Origin: Ursus arctos
Lineage: Eukaryota; Chordata; Mammalia; Carnivora; Ursidae
Length of the DNA: 64,000 bases
Direction: 5' to 3'
Assembly (NCBI RefSeq): GCF_023065955.2
Contig: NW_026622997.1
Span: forward strand, 6,620,001 to 6,684,000
This document shows positions 25,437 through 36,969 of the stretch, piece after piece (position 1 is the first letter of the stretch; every line of letters starts with the position of its first letter). Made by a program: the position numbers and the translations under genes. The notes under the pieces are model-generated. The model did no database searches, was not told the origin of the DNA, and saw nothing but the letters and a program-made list of their open reading frames with translations.

Positions 25437-25653
25437 AGATTTACTTATTTATTTTTTGGAGAGAGAGAGCAAGAGAGCAAGAGGGCTCATGTGCGCAAGA
25501 GCAGGTGGGGGGCAGAGGGAGAGAGAGAATCTCCAGCAGACTCCCGGTTGAACGAGGAGCTCCACGGGTGGCTCGATCTCACGACCCTGAGATCATGACC
25601 TGAGCCAAAACCAAGAGTCGGATGCCTAACTGACTGTACCACCTAGGCGCCCC
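25437..25653 (-). mobile_element. Can-SINE (older type), antisense
   Basis: On the minus strand: head ggggcgcctaggtggtacag, block ctcttggttttggctcaggtcatgatctcagggtcgtgag, middle cctctgccccccacctgctc, and a TC-rich end with aataaataagtaaatc. Confidence 0.95.
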
Positions 25654-26242
25654 ATCCCCGTATATCTCTTAAGGAAAAGACCAGATCTTGGCAAATATCT
25701 ACAGTAAGGGAAAATAACTGATAAAATCATTATTTTTTAAAAAAATTACCTAATTCCAAAGTTAATGGTTTACGTGAGCCTTCTCTTTGGTTAGGCTTTC
25801 AGTAAGTGAAAGGATATTTGTACCTCATAAGCATGTTTTCATTTTTTGTCCCATTTTATACTCACAAAGAGAAACCAGTTCAGCATATGTCTTCCTGACA
25901 GTATCTCGCACGAAGCCAAAAGGGTTAACAAAATTACTGCTCAGAGTTTTGCTGCTTTCCCCCAAGGCAGCTAGGTATGTAATCTATCACGGGTCACGCT
26001 GACTCACGTGCACACATACATATTGGTAACACTGTCCTTCTTACTGATAAATCTGCTCAGATGTCACAAACTGGAGAACTGGAGATTCGAATCTATTTTT
26101 AATTGTTTTTTTTTGAAACCACACATGGACACACACATATTTCAGTTGCTAAAGGGCTGGGAAAGACCTGGAGAGCTTTCCCTGACTGGGGAGGGAACAT
26201 GGGAGGCAGGAAGGGAATGAGGCAGAGCCAGCTGTGTCTCCA

Positions 26243-26495
26243 GAGCAGGGGCTGACAAACTGTTTCTGTGAAGAACCAGAAAGTAAATATTTGAGGCTTT
26301 ACAGATCACATACAGTCTCCGCTACATATTCCTCCCTTTTCTCCTCCCCCTTCTGTTTTCTTCGTCCTCCTTTTCCTCTTCATCATCATCATTTTTTTTT
26401 TTAAACTACCCTTTAAAACTGTAAAAACATCCTTACAGGACAGTAGAAAACGGGTGGGGCTTTGGCCTGTAGGCCATAGGTTGCTCACCCCTGCT
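26243..26495. mobile_element. MER20-like hAT DNA transposon relic
   Basis: Ends with near-complementary termini: ccagagcaggggctgacaaactgtttctgtgaagaacc at the left and ggcctgtaggccataggttgctcacccctgc at the right, with agtaaatatttgaggctttac inside. The middle holds a CT-rich and (TCA)n/poly-T patch (26325-26402). The family name is from memory. Confidence 0.75.
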
Positions 26496-26499
26496 TTAG

Positions 26500-27555
26500 G
26501 GGATGAGTAACAGTATATCCTGACCCTCAGCTAAAAGAAAGCATTTAATTCCCGTTCATACCAACAGGTTGCATTGCTGGACCCCTTGAATTTTCCTGTT
26601 CACTACTGATCCCCTTTGACTGCTCTGCAGCCATATGCTAACATCTGGGATTGGTAAAGAGTAGTTGAAATGGGAAAAAGACTGATGGAAGGAATCTGCA
26701 AGTTAGATTTGAGTTTGATGCCACTTGGGCACCTGTGGGTGTGATTTGTGGGCACACAGGCCTTCGTGGCCTCTGTCTGAATTCCATCTGCTGGGCGGTC
26801 ATCTTGCAAACGCTGTCTACGGTCCAAACCATCTCTAGGGGCATGGCATTGCCCCTACAATTAATCTACTCACATTGAATAATCAGCTGTAACCAGGAAA
26901 TGGCTCAAAGCAGAACGGAGTTGGCAAAAACCACTTTGCAATTTCCACTAGGTTTGCATGAGGGCAGTAAGCAAAAGTTTCGGCCAAGGGCCAAAAAACA
27001 TTCAGTTACAACAATACACAAAACACTTGTATTAACAAGTAAAAGGTAACAGCTGACATGTCCTAACAAGCAATGTTGTGACTCAAAGCAGAGCTGGGAT
27101 GTTAAGAAAGGAAGGTGGCTCAACAGGGAATTGAGGATTCAGCTAATTAACAGGAATTGTTACCCATCAATTTAGATCAGCAGCTCTCTGAGCAGAGGCC
27201 CTGCATAATTCAATTTTTAAAATACATTGTTGGCTCCTTATAAGCATTAAATTGCAATAGAAAGCATTCAAGAATAACGGAATCAAGCCCAATAAGGCAA
27301 GATGAGGTGTTATTAAAATCTACTCAACTAGGAATTCCTTTAACGAACAACAAAAGCAAAGTAAGCTGCGTTAAGTTTAGGAGATAGAGCCAAAGTAAGG
27401 GAGGGGACGATGCACTCCTTGTAGCAACCTGAGTATCACCAAAGCGCTCAGGCATTATTTTTAAAACTACTATTTTATTAGGACATAGATATGGAAATAG
27501 GAGGTTGCCAGAGGCTACAGTTTAGAAAATGACATAAAGTCATCCTAGAAGAATT
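26500..27555. other. Unassigned intronic sequence
   Basis: No exon or recognised element between the MER20-like relic and the ancient LINE-like sequence. Confidence 0.4.
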
Positions 27556-27559
27556 ATTA

Positions 27560-28180
27560 GGTTCTGGATAAAGGTGGTGGTTTGTACAGTTTTGCTCCTT
27601 CCCCAGGCCCCTTTCAGAAAAGGAATAAACTCACAAGGGCTAAAAGAACAAGAAAGAGACAAGAGAAACCAAATTCTGGAAGCTGGAAAGCCAGATGGAT
27701 GAGTGTTAAAGGACTTAGCAGAAGCCCTAGAAAACAGACTCCCAAGCCAGCAGCGGGGAAGCTGAGAATGAACCCAATTTACACTTGCAGAAGCCCTCAG
27801 ATGTCAGGAAGTGAGGGCGGATTACGACTTTCCCTGAGAAGCAGTGTGTTGCCCAGTCCCCTCCCAGATTCCACATCACTTGGCAACTGCCTCACCCTCC
27901 CTGGAGAACAACGTCCCAGGACTGAAGGTCACTGGGCTTGCGAAGGGTGGGGTCACCATGCTGAAAAGAAGGAAAAATTCCGGGAAGTATGTGTGCTGAA
28001 TGCTGAGACTCCTCGGCGCTCTGGCAGTCAGGCATATCTCCTTCCAGGCAGGAGACTAGGACTCTTCTCTGGGCATCAGAGATTCTCCAACTAAATGATC
28101 CCGTCAGGTCTCCCTGTAGTGACACAGTCAAAAACTCTAACCATGTTCTCAAAAAACTCCCAAATAGCCTTTCAGGCTCC
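27560..28180 (+). mobile_element. Ancient L1-like element, left part
   Basis: Old LINE sequence with motifs ctaaaagaacaagaaagagacaagagaaaccaaattctgg, gccagcagcggggaagctgagaatg, agcagtgtgttgcccagtcccctcccagattcc and ggaaaaattccgggaagtatgtg. I recognise it as upstream sequence of old mammalian L1 copies; the subfamily is not certain. It contains the longest open frame of the window (27582-28094, 170 codons), which I regard as fortuitous. The right part resumes at 30321 after the insertion of a younger L1. Confidence 0.6.
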
Positions 28181-28181
28181 C

Positions 28182-28183
28182 AC

Positions 28184-28214
<31 letters not shown>

Positions 28215-28249
28215 TAAATTTGAAGAGCTAACACAATTTACTATCTATC

Positions 28250-28287
<38 letters not shown>

Positions 28288-30320
28288 TTCTTTTAGTTTT
28301 TAGGGGTAGAATTTAGTGATTTATCAGTTGCAAATAACACCAGTGCTCATTACATCAAGTGCCCTCCTTAATGCCCATCACCCAATTAGTCCAACCCCCA
28401 CCTACCTCCCTTCTAGCAACCCTCAGTCTGTTTTCTAGTTAAGAGTCTCTTATGGTTTGCCTCCCTCTCTGTTTTCCTCTTATTTTCTTTTTTCCTTCCT
28501 TTCCCCTATGTTCATCTGTTTTGTTTATTAAGTTCCACATATGCATGAAATCATATGGCATTTGTCTTTCTCCAACTGACTTATTTCACTTTGCATAATA
28601 CCCTCTAGTTCTATCCATGTTGTTGCAAATGGTAACATTTCATTCTTTTTGATAGCTGAGTAATATTCCCCCCCCGAATTTGTCTTTATCCATTCATCTT
28701 TCAATGGACATCTGGGTTCTTTCCATAGTTTGTCTATTGTGGACATTGTTGCTATAAACATTGGGGTGCATGTGCCCCTTTGAATCACTATGTTTGTATC
28801 CTTTGGATAAATACCTAGCAGTGTAATTGCTGGGTTGTAGGGTAGCTCTATTTTTAACTTTTTGAGGAACCTCCATACTGTTTTCTAGAGCAATTGCACT
28901 AGTTTGCATTCCCACCAACAGTATAAGAGGGTTCCCCTTTTTCCGTATCCTCGCCAACATCCGTTGTTTCCTGTGTTGTTAATTTTAGCCATTCTGATCC
29001 ATGTGAGGTGGCATCTCATTGTGGTTTTGATTTGTATTTCCCTGATGCCAAGTGATGTGGAGCATTTTTTCATGTGTCTGTTGGCCATTTGTATGTCTTC
29101 TTTGGAGAGAAGTCTGTTCATGTCTTCTGCCCATTTCTTGACTGGATTATTTGTTCTTTGGGTGTTGAGTTTGGTAAGTTCTTCATAGATTTTGGATACT
29201 AGCCCTTTATCTGATAAGACATTTGCAAATTTCTTTTCTTATTCTGTAGGTTGCCTTTTAGTTTTGTTGACTGTTTCCTTTGCCATGCAAAAGCTTTTAA
29301 TCTTGATGAAGTCCCAATAGTTCATTTTTTGCTTTTGTTTCTCTTGCCTCTGGAAATGTGTCTAGCAAGAAGTTGCTGCGGCAGAGGTCACAGAGGTTGC
29401 TATCTGTGTTCTCCTCTAGGATTCTGATGGATTCCTGTCTCACATTTAGGTCTTTCATCCATTTTGAGTTTATTTTTGTGTATGGTGTAAGAAAGTGGTC
29501 CAGTTTCATTCTTCTCCATGTGGCTGTCCAATTTTCCCAACACCATTTGTTGAAAAGACTGTCTTTTTTCCATTGGACATTCTTTCCTGTTTTGTTGAAG
29601 ATTAGTTGACCACAGAGTTGAGGGTCCATTTTTGGGTTCTATTGTGTCTGTTTTGTGCCAGTACCATGCTGTCTTGATGACCACAGCTTTGTAATAGAGC
29701 TTGAAGTCCATAATTGTGATGTCTCTGGCTTTGGTTTTCTTTTCCAACATTATTTTGGTTATTTGGGATCTTTTTTGGTTCCATACAAATTTTAGAATTG
29801 TTTGCTCCAGCTCTGTGAAAAATGCTGATGGTATTTCGATAGGGATTGCACTGAATGTGTAGATTGTTTTGGGTAGCATAGACATTTTAACAATATTTGT
29901 TCTTCCAATCCATGAGCATGGAATGTTTTTCCATTTCTTTGTGTCATCTTAAATTTCTTTTATAAGTGTTCTATAGTTTTCAGAGTACAGATCTTACACC
30001 TCTTTGGTTAGGTTTATTCCTAGGTATCTTATGGCTGGACTGATTCCTTGATTTCTCTTTCTTCTGCTTCATTGTTAATGTATAGAAATGCAGCTGACTT
30101 CTGTGCATTGATTTTATATCCTGCGACTTTGTTGAATTTCTGTATCAGTTCTAGCAATTTTTTGGTGAAGTCTTTTGGGTTTTCTCCATAGAGTATCATG
30201 TCATCTGTGAAGAGTGAAAGTTTGACTTCTTTGCTGATTTGGATGACTTTCATTTCTTTTTGTTGTCTGATTGCTGAGGCCGGGACTTCCAGTACTATGT
30301 TGAACAACAGTGGTGAGAGT
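28182..30320 (-). mobile_element. L1 retrotransposon, antisense, 5' truncated, inactive
   Basis: Read on the minus strand this runs from within ORF2 (junction near 30320) to the 3' UTR and a poly-A (poly-T at 28184-28208 on +). Translated pieces are clearly ORF2: reverse-transcriptase block with LFTDDMILY at 30214-30188, then [64 protein letters not shown] and EYYSAIKKNEMLPF. The frame is broken many times, so no ORF2 protein is possible. ORF1 and the 5' UTR are absent. The 3' UTR carries a (CTAT)n microsatellite. Confidence 0.96.
28236..28288. repeat. (CTAT)n microsatellite inside the L1 3' region
   Basis: About eleven uninterrupted tetranucleotide units, preceded by one variant unit (atcatc). 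It lies between the poly-T and the 3' UTR of the antisense L1, a plausible polymorphic site. Confidence 0.95.
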
Positions 30321-31845
30321 GTAGGCCGCTGCTTTTAAACATGAGCAGAAGACCAAGGACCAGATAGATGTGTGAGGAAAACCACATTTTTGAATGAGAA
30401 ATCATAACAAATGAATTGAAAAACAGCAACTTGGGGGAAATAGAACAAAAGGGAAGGGTAATTAAAAAATAAAACAAAACAGACAAAAACTCACATATTC
30501 CACCATTAATATCTTCAGAGATAAGAAAATCTTATCTCATGTAACAAAGACTATGTATGTAACATAAGATACTATGATACTATGTAACAACTTAAGATAC
30601 TATGATACTCTGTAACAAAGGACAATCTGGAAAAAAGAAAAGAGATTTAAGAAATTCTTTTTGAAAGAATATGAAAAGTTAAAAATTCAAGAGAAGATTT
30701 TAGAGATAAATTGAGGAAATCTCTCAGAAAGCAGAGCAAAAAGATGGGGATATTAAAAACTAGAAGGAAGATAAGAAAATCAGAAGATGGCCTCAAGAGG
30801 TCAGTATAATAGGATTTCCAGAAAAAGTACAGGAAAAAATGAAGCAGAGCAGAGCAGATAATTAAGTTAAATCAAGAAAATTGATCAGAGCAGAAGAACA
30901 TGCATTTCCAGACTGAAAGGGCCCAACAGAGTGCCCAAATAATGGATGGGACCCATGTCTCATGAAATTTCAGAAGATTAGGACAAAGAGAAAGACTGAT
31001 AGACTTCGAGAGAGAACACACAGGGAGAGGGAGTCAGAATGGCCCTCAGCCTCCCACAGTACCTGTGGGAGGTACTGTGGCAACACAGCAAGGCCTTCAC
31101 AATTCTGAGGGAAAAATATTTCCAACCGGTAGATCTGAGGACAGAATAAAGGTATTTTCAGATATACTTGGTCAAAAATATTTGCTTTCCATGTACTAGT
31201 CTTAGGAAACTAAGATTTTGCTCCATCACACCAAGGAATTTCTAAAACGATGCCAGGAAATAGAGGACCCAACTCAAGAGAGTGGCTGAGAGAACCCTCC
31301 CAGACGAGCATGAAGGCAGATCACAGAATGCCAACCCTCCACCAGTCTAGATGGGATCAGGTGGGAAGGTTCCAGAGGTCCTGTTACAGGAAGACATAAC
31401 CAAGGGAATAACCCACAGGCCCGAACGCCTTCGAAGGTGATTTAGACAGCTGGGCAAGGTCTGGGGTAAACTTAGTGGTAAATACATAGAAAATAAAGCA
31501 AATGAAGATAAATGAAAATTATTAGCTTTCTGGTAAACAAATGGCAATTGTACAGAAAAGAAAAAGTAATTGTGGTTTTACTGGAAAGAACACCATGGAT
31601 CAATCATGATAACATAACACTGAATATTAAGCTAGACCCAAATTAAAATATAATAATAGAATATTCAGAGAATGGAGAAATAGGGCAAGGGGAAGACAAG
31701 AAAAGAAAACCCTCATTTTGAAGAAGAGGAGGTCAATAGTAACAACTAGAAGGGGATAAAAATCAAGAACCAGCAATAAAAACATGTTGCTTTGAAACAT
31801 GAAGGTAAATGCCAAAGTAACCAGGTAAAAGAGTACAATAGAGTG
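30321..31845 (+). mobile_element. Ancient L1-like element, right part
   Basis: Continuation of the element begun at 27560: cttttaaacatgagcagaagaccaagg, tgtgaggaaaaccac, aaatctctcagaaagcagagcaaaaag, ataggatttccagaaaaag, catttccagactgaaagggcccaacagagtgcccaa, tgaaatttcagaagattaggacaaagag, tctgagggaaaaatatttccaacc, and gaataaaggtattttcagatatac. These occur in this order in old mammalian L1 elements. No intact open frame. Confidence 0.65.
30551..30615 (+). repeat. Short tandem duplication
   Basis: Two and a half copies of a unit of about 26-29 bases: tgtaacataagatactatgatacta, tgtaacaacttaagatactatgatact, ctgtaacaaag. Confidence 0.85.
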
Positions 31846-32060
31846 CAACAGGATTTCCAGAAAGAGAACAGAAAAACACAGAGCAGGGCAAATACTGTTT
31901 TGAGGTAAATCAAGACAATTTCCCAGAGCAGAAGAGTATACATTTCCAGATGGAAAGCACCCAAAGAACGGCCCAAACGGTGGGTAGAAATAGCTGTGAA
32001 AATGGGGAAGCAGGGGTAGAGGGTGGGAGATTGCTGGGGTTTGTGACAATTCCCATGCAA
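31846..32060 (+). repeat. Second copy of an ancient L1-like segment
   Basis: aggatttccagaaagagaacagaaaaac ... gtaaatcaagacaatttcccagagcagaag ... catttccagatggaaagcacccaaagaacggcccaa parallels 30811-30952 closely, in the same orientation and about 1 kb away. Confidence 0.8.
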
Positions 32061-32159
32061 TGATGAAAATTTAAATTATGTGCTGGTGTAACTGGAAAAA
32101 AGAAACCCCAACAAGGAAGGGAAAAAAATCATTTCAAACGTGAGTTTACAAACAGTGGA

Positions 32160-34100
32160 CTCTGACTGACCAAGGCCATCCCCAGCCGCTCCCTCTCCAT
32201 GGCCTGCTGACCTCTGCCCACCCACCTCCCCTGCTGACCCAATGCTTCCTCCACATCTCCTCCCTTCTGCCTTCTCAACAACTGCAGGAGTTGATGTTGT
32301 GCAGCCCTCGACTCCCCAGCTCCTAACTAATCCACAGAGGAAAACACTCGCGCGGCAGGTAGGTCAAGTGTGCAAAGAATGAGGAGGAGCCATCAGGGAA
32401 CAGGCAGGCAAACTGTAGAGCGAATTGTAGACAAACTGTAGAACTGAGGGAAGAGGGGTGTTTGCCAAGGGAAGGAGAGCGCATCAAAATGCCAGACAAT
32501 GGGGAGATGTCAAGAATTGGAGACCTGAAACAGGTCCATTGGATTTAGTACCATGCAGGTCCCTGCGGATGGTAGAAAGAGCTGCTTTGATGGTGTGATG
32601 GGGCAGAAGGTGGACTGAGGTGCGGTAGAGGGAAGGGAGGGAAGGAAAGAGGTGGTGAGAAGAGGCAACTCTTGGTACCTTTTGATAGAGCAGGGAAAAG
32701 AAAGGAAGAACAGTGTCTGAAGGGAATTCATGTTTGCAGGCATGCATTTTTTAAAAATGTAAGGATTCGAGAATGTCCAGATGTTGGTGGGAAGGATCTA
32801 TGAAGGAAAGCTGAAGCGAGAGAATTGAGAGAGAACGGATAGCTTCTTGAGGAGGCAAGAGGGCTGAAGCCCAAGGCCAGGGGAAGGGACTGTTCCCGGA
32901 AAGGAGAAAGAGGAGATGGGTTCATGGAACAGGAGAGGAAGACAGAGTATAATTTTTATGTTCAGGGCACCATTGTTTTAATCACAAAATCCCCTCTAAT
33001 TTCTAGAAGACAACACTAGTGTAAAGGTTGTACCATGTGCGTATGAGAACTTACGTGGTGCATAGAAAGACGACATTGCTATTGAAATGCAGACTCCATT
33101 CATGCTCAGTCTTATTCCATTTTATTTATATTAATAATGATAATTGTTATTAAATGAGGAGGTTCCAGCTATTACATGCCGTTAATGAATAATCCACTAC
33201 ACCAAAAAGTGTAAAATTTAAATCCATTACACAGCCATTCCTGTTGCTTGTTAGAGTAACAACTACCTTTATTTTGTGCTTTCCATATCATGAGCCTCTC
33301 GTGAATGCCAGCGGATGAACCCCCACACCGAGAGTTAGGCAGGCACTATAATCTGCAGTTTATATGTGGAGAGAAAGGAGTTTAGGGTGCTGGACAATTT
33401 CAGGAAGGCCATCAGACGACACTTCTATCTCACACAGTTGGAATAAGCAGAATGGGTGTGGTGCCCTCTTAAAAGGTCACTGTCATTTTCCTGGGGATGC
33501 CCCTCCCAGACGTCATTACCAGTAAGAGTTGTTGATTGGTCAATGTTTTCCTTGCTTTCTTCTCTTTATCAGTATTACTGAGAGACTTATATTGTACTTT
33601 CAAAGTGTCTTTCCTTATGCTTTATCTTTAAGAAATCACGTTGGTATGATTAACTCAATGAGAAAAAGCTTTGTGTGGTCATCATGTCTGATGAGGGTAG
33701 CTGAGAGATCAAACAGGAAAAAGCCCAGAGATTGTTCTTCTCAGCTGTAAAAATGGCAGTGAAGGGAAGTTCAAACGTGCAGCTAGTTTTTAAGTGAGCC
33801 TTGGTGTTTCTATGCTATCTTTGCATGGATTGCTAACCAGGCTCTAAACTACCTGCTTTATTTTTATTTATTTTAACTTCGCTGGGGGCGTCCTGTCTAC
33901 CCTCAAAGACTGTAGGTGGAGTTTCTTCTGTTTCACAGGAGTAAGCAGAATGAATGGAGGTCTTACTAAGGGGCTGTGGTGGGAAGGTACAATTTAAGGA
34001 CGGCGGCTTGAGTTCTGTATGAATCCCAGCCATAGCTCAGGGCCTCCGTCATCTGTACCTCCTCTATTCGCCCAACCGTATCTATCCATCTCCTCTCCTT
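32160..34100. other. Unassigned intronic sequence
   Basis: 32380-32940 is GA-rich (ggaagggagggaaggaaagagg and similar) and may be an old repeat that I cannot name. 32950-34100 shows nothing recognisable. Confidence 0.35.
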
Positions 34101-34104
34101 CCAC

Positions 34105-34390
34105 CTCCTATCAATCTTTGCTGAACACCTATTAAGTGCCTACTAAGAGCACCTACTGAGCTAAGCCAGGTGCGAAAGACACAGGTATGAGTAAGCTAGA
34201 TGGTCTTTGTCATGAAGGGGCTTAAAGTCTCGTGGCCACTACAATATAGTGTATAAATGATGGTAGAAGGTAGCGTGCTATTAGAGGACCGGGAGAGCAC
34301 CTAGCAAGACTTGGTTGAACGTAGGATGCTGGGCTAGGGAGGATGTCTAAGCTAAGACCTAGAGAATGAGTGGGAAGTGCAGTGAAGCAG
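34105..34390 (+). repeat. L2 LINE relic
   Basis: Motif order of the L2 3' region: ttgctgaacacctattaagtgcctac, aagacacaggtatgagtaagc, tttgtcatgaaggggcttaaagtctcgtgg, ctaagacctagagaatgagtgggaag. Confidence 0.78.
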
Positions 34391-34439
34391 AGGGAATAGT
34401 AGGTGTGAGTATCTCTCAATATGCCCCAATGCGGTCAGG

Positions 34440-34720
34440 CTGGTCCAACCCAGTTTATCAGCTTGCCCATCGCCCACATACAATTTACTAACTCCTGCCT
34501 TCGTGCCTTTTCTCATGCCATTCCACCCACTTGGAATGCTTTCCCTCTTCTTAACTACCGTCCATATCTCCCACTTTGGCCAAGAGCCTGCTTAAATCCA
34601 CCTTTCTGCAGACATTGCTCCAATTGTGATCCTGGTGATATTACTTCAGTACTGATACTTTAAATTTGCACAATACCAACATCTGTTTGTGTATATTTGT
34701 AAATAACATGTTCTTATTGT
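34440..34720 (+). repeat. L2-like relic
   Basis: ctcctgccttcgtgccttttctcatgccattccacccacttggaatgctttccctcttc followed by gcttaaatccacctttctgcagacattgctcc has the layout of the L2 tail ('cttgctgttccctctgcctggaatgc...'). Confidence 0.6.
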
Positions 34721-34729
34721 CAGGCAATT

Positions 34730-36290
34730 AAAGCCTACACTATTCAAAGGCAAGGAAATGTCTTCTGATTCTCTGAGATGTGTTTCACTTTGAGAGTAAA
34801 ATAAAGGAAATGAGCGCATTTATTAGGTATCTGCTATGTCTTAGGAACTATGCTGGTTAGGTAACTTACGGAGGAAGCAGTGATTTTGAGGAGCGCCTTA
34901 TAGCAGATGCATCAGTCACAGGGGTACAAGATTCACACCCGAACCTCCATCCACTGGCCTTCCACTCTTTACAGGCCTCCTCACCCTCATCCTCAAGGCC
35001 CAGGGGCCAGAAATCCCACCCACCAGGGAACAATTCTCAATTAGGGGAAGAATATGCATGAGCACAAAATGACTTGTTATCTCAGCCAGGAGGATTTTGG
35101 AAATGGGTTTCTTTTTAAATGTATAGCAATCTTTGCCCGTTGCTGTTTTTACTCAAAATGTAGACAGAGTGCCACAAACTATGATAAATATTTCCATTGG
35201 CAGAAACATCTTTTCCCCCCCAGCACAGATGGTGGTGGCTCATGTTTGCAGGCTATTCTTAGAACCCTCTTCTCAAAATTTAAGAAGATTAATGACAGAA
35301 AATTAGTCAAGACAAGGATTTGTCTGTTTGGCTTATGCTAGTAGCGCTTTAGTTGTAGGAGAAAAGTGCTTCCTTTTCACATTACTATTACACGTAGTAA
35401 TAAGTTGTTGGGAAGTGAAAAGCAAACTATCACACTAAAAACATCCCCAACAACGCACCCTCCTCCAAATAAACAAACACCCTGTAATATTCTTGGAAGA
35501 ACACATTTGTTGTCATAAGGGCCCCTTGTCAATACAAGTGACCAAATGGGAACTTAATTGCCCAACACACTACCTTAAATTTTATCAGGATCGCACTTGG
35601 TACCGATCTGTTCCTAAGTGTCTTCTACTCACCCACACTGAAGTGGATGTGCTATTTTCTAATAAATTCAAAGTAAAGCTCACTCAAATGATATTAAAGA
35701 CACAAGAGTAAATATTGGTACCAAGATGGCATACAGACAGCAACATATTTTCCAAGCTTTTTCAGTGAAAATTACAAGACAATTTCAAAAACAATCACAG
35801 AATTGGAAAGTGACAACAGATCTTAAAATAGCTAGAGTGAGAACACTCCAGATGCTGATTGGTGTGTCTGATATGACAGTCGTGGAATAATGAGGTTAAA
35901 GAAAAAGTTCCGTTTAGAGAAAATATTCGTAACTTTCCCTTGAGCACACCAAGCACAGCAGGTAAAAACTGTGAGAGGGCAGGAAGTTTTCTACCCTAAC
36001 TGACGGCACCACTAGTCAAGCTCTCCCTCACTTTCTATAGCCAGTTGTTCACCAAATCCTGCTGATTCTGTCTTCCTCAGGTCAGCCCGTACGCTCCATC
36101 CCTACACCTTGTGCACAGTAAGGTCCTTATCATCCCTCCTTCGTAACTCCTGGGGGTAAGAACCATAGGGGCTTCTCTATAGCTGTCACCACCATGAGAG
36201 ACTGACCCACGATGAACTTAACTTTGGGAAGTCAGGGCGATAAGGAGTGTTCTTGGAAGGCTTTTCTGGACAAGCTGGCTTTTGGATATC
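34730..36290. other. Unassigned intronic sequence
   Basis: No exon or clear element. Open frames of 72-95 codons at 35054-35341 and 35493-35711 lack any family feature. Confidence 0.4.
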
Positions 36291-36450
36291 CATTTGGGCT
36301 CAGGTAAGAAGGTACCATAGAGCAACCTACTGCAGGCCAGCTGCTGTCAGCACTGAGGACAATGGTGACTGAGACAGATGCCCTGCCGGTCTCATTCGCT
36401 TACAACTGCAGATCCAAAGGACAGGAGGTGTCAAGGAACTGTGAGTGGTG
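36290..36450 (+). repeat. Possible L2 relic
   Basis: gcaacctactgcaggccagctgctgtcagcactgaggacaatggtgactgagacagatgccctgcc resembles a decayed L2 core (catgtgccagg..ctg..ctag..ctgagg). Confidence 0.45.
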
Positions 36451-36775
36451 CTACAGGTTAGGCGGGATTTGCTCCTAGTGACAGAGCTTAGAAACAAAAC
36501 CGCAGCCAGTGAAGATTATCCTTTAAAGAGCCTTTAAATCTTGCTTTTTTCATCAGAACTTGGGCTCTTGAGAGCTCAAAAGCCAACATTTAACTTCTTT
36601 TGCTCTCTTGGCATTTTGGTTGGGGCTTCCCTTTCACAGAGGCATGCGGGCCTGGGTCTGGTTTTGTGAGCTGTTTGCTTATGATGTGGCCCCACTGTTA
36701 GCATGCAACGATCACATTTCAGAGTACTTTTGAAGGACAGAAAAAAGTAGGAGGAAAAGTGCAATATAAAGAAAG

Positions 36776-36965
36776 GTCTTTTGAGTCAGAAAATACTCAG
36801 TTTACACCTTGGCTCTACCCCTTACTTAGCTGGGTAACCTTCAGAGGTTACTTAACTTCAGTGTGCCTCAGTTTCCTTCTCAGTGAAAACAGTGCCCCCA
36901 GCCCAGGAATTAAACTGAATAAGTGGGCAGCTCATAGCACACCTTTGGGCTCATACTAAATGATC
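36776..36965 (+). repeat. MIR SINE relic
   Basis: tttgagtcagaaaatactcagtttacaccttggctctaccccttacttagctgggtaacc ... cttaacttcagtgtgcctcagtttccttctcagtgaaaac is a clear MIR core. Confidence 0.88.
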
Positions 36966-36969
36966 GTTA

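Noticed and set aside
28236..28288. CRISPR-like array from regularly spaced repeats
   Set aside because: Plain tetranucleotide microsatellite in a vertebrate L1; no spacers.
29400..29885. 161-codon minus-strand protein
   Set aside because: A fragment of L1 ORF2 in a truncated, frame-broken element; annotated as part of the mobile element.
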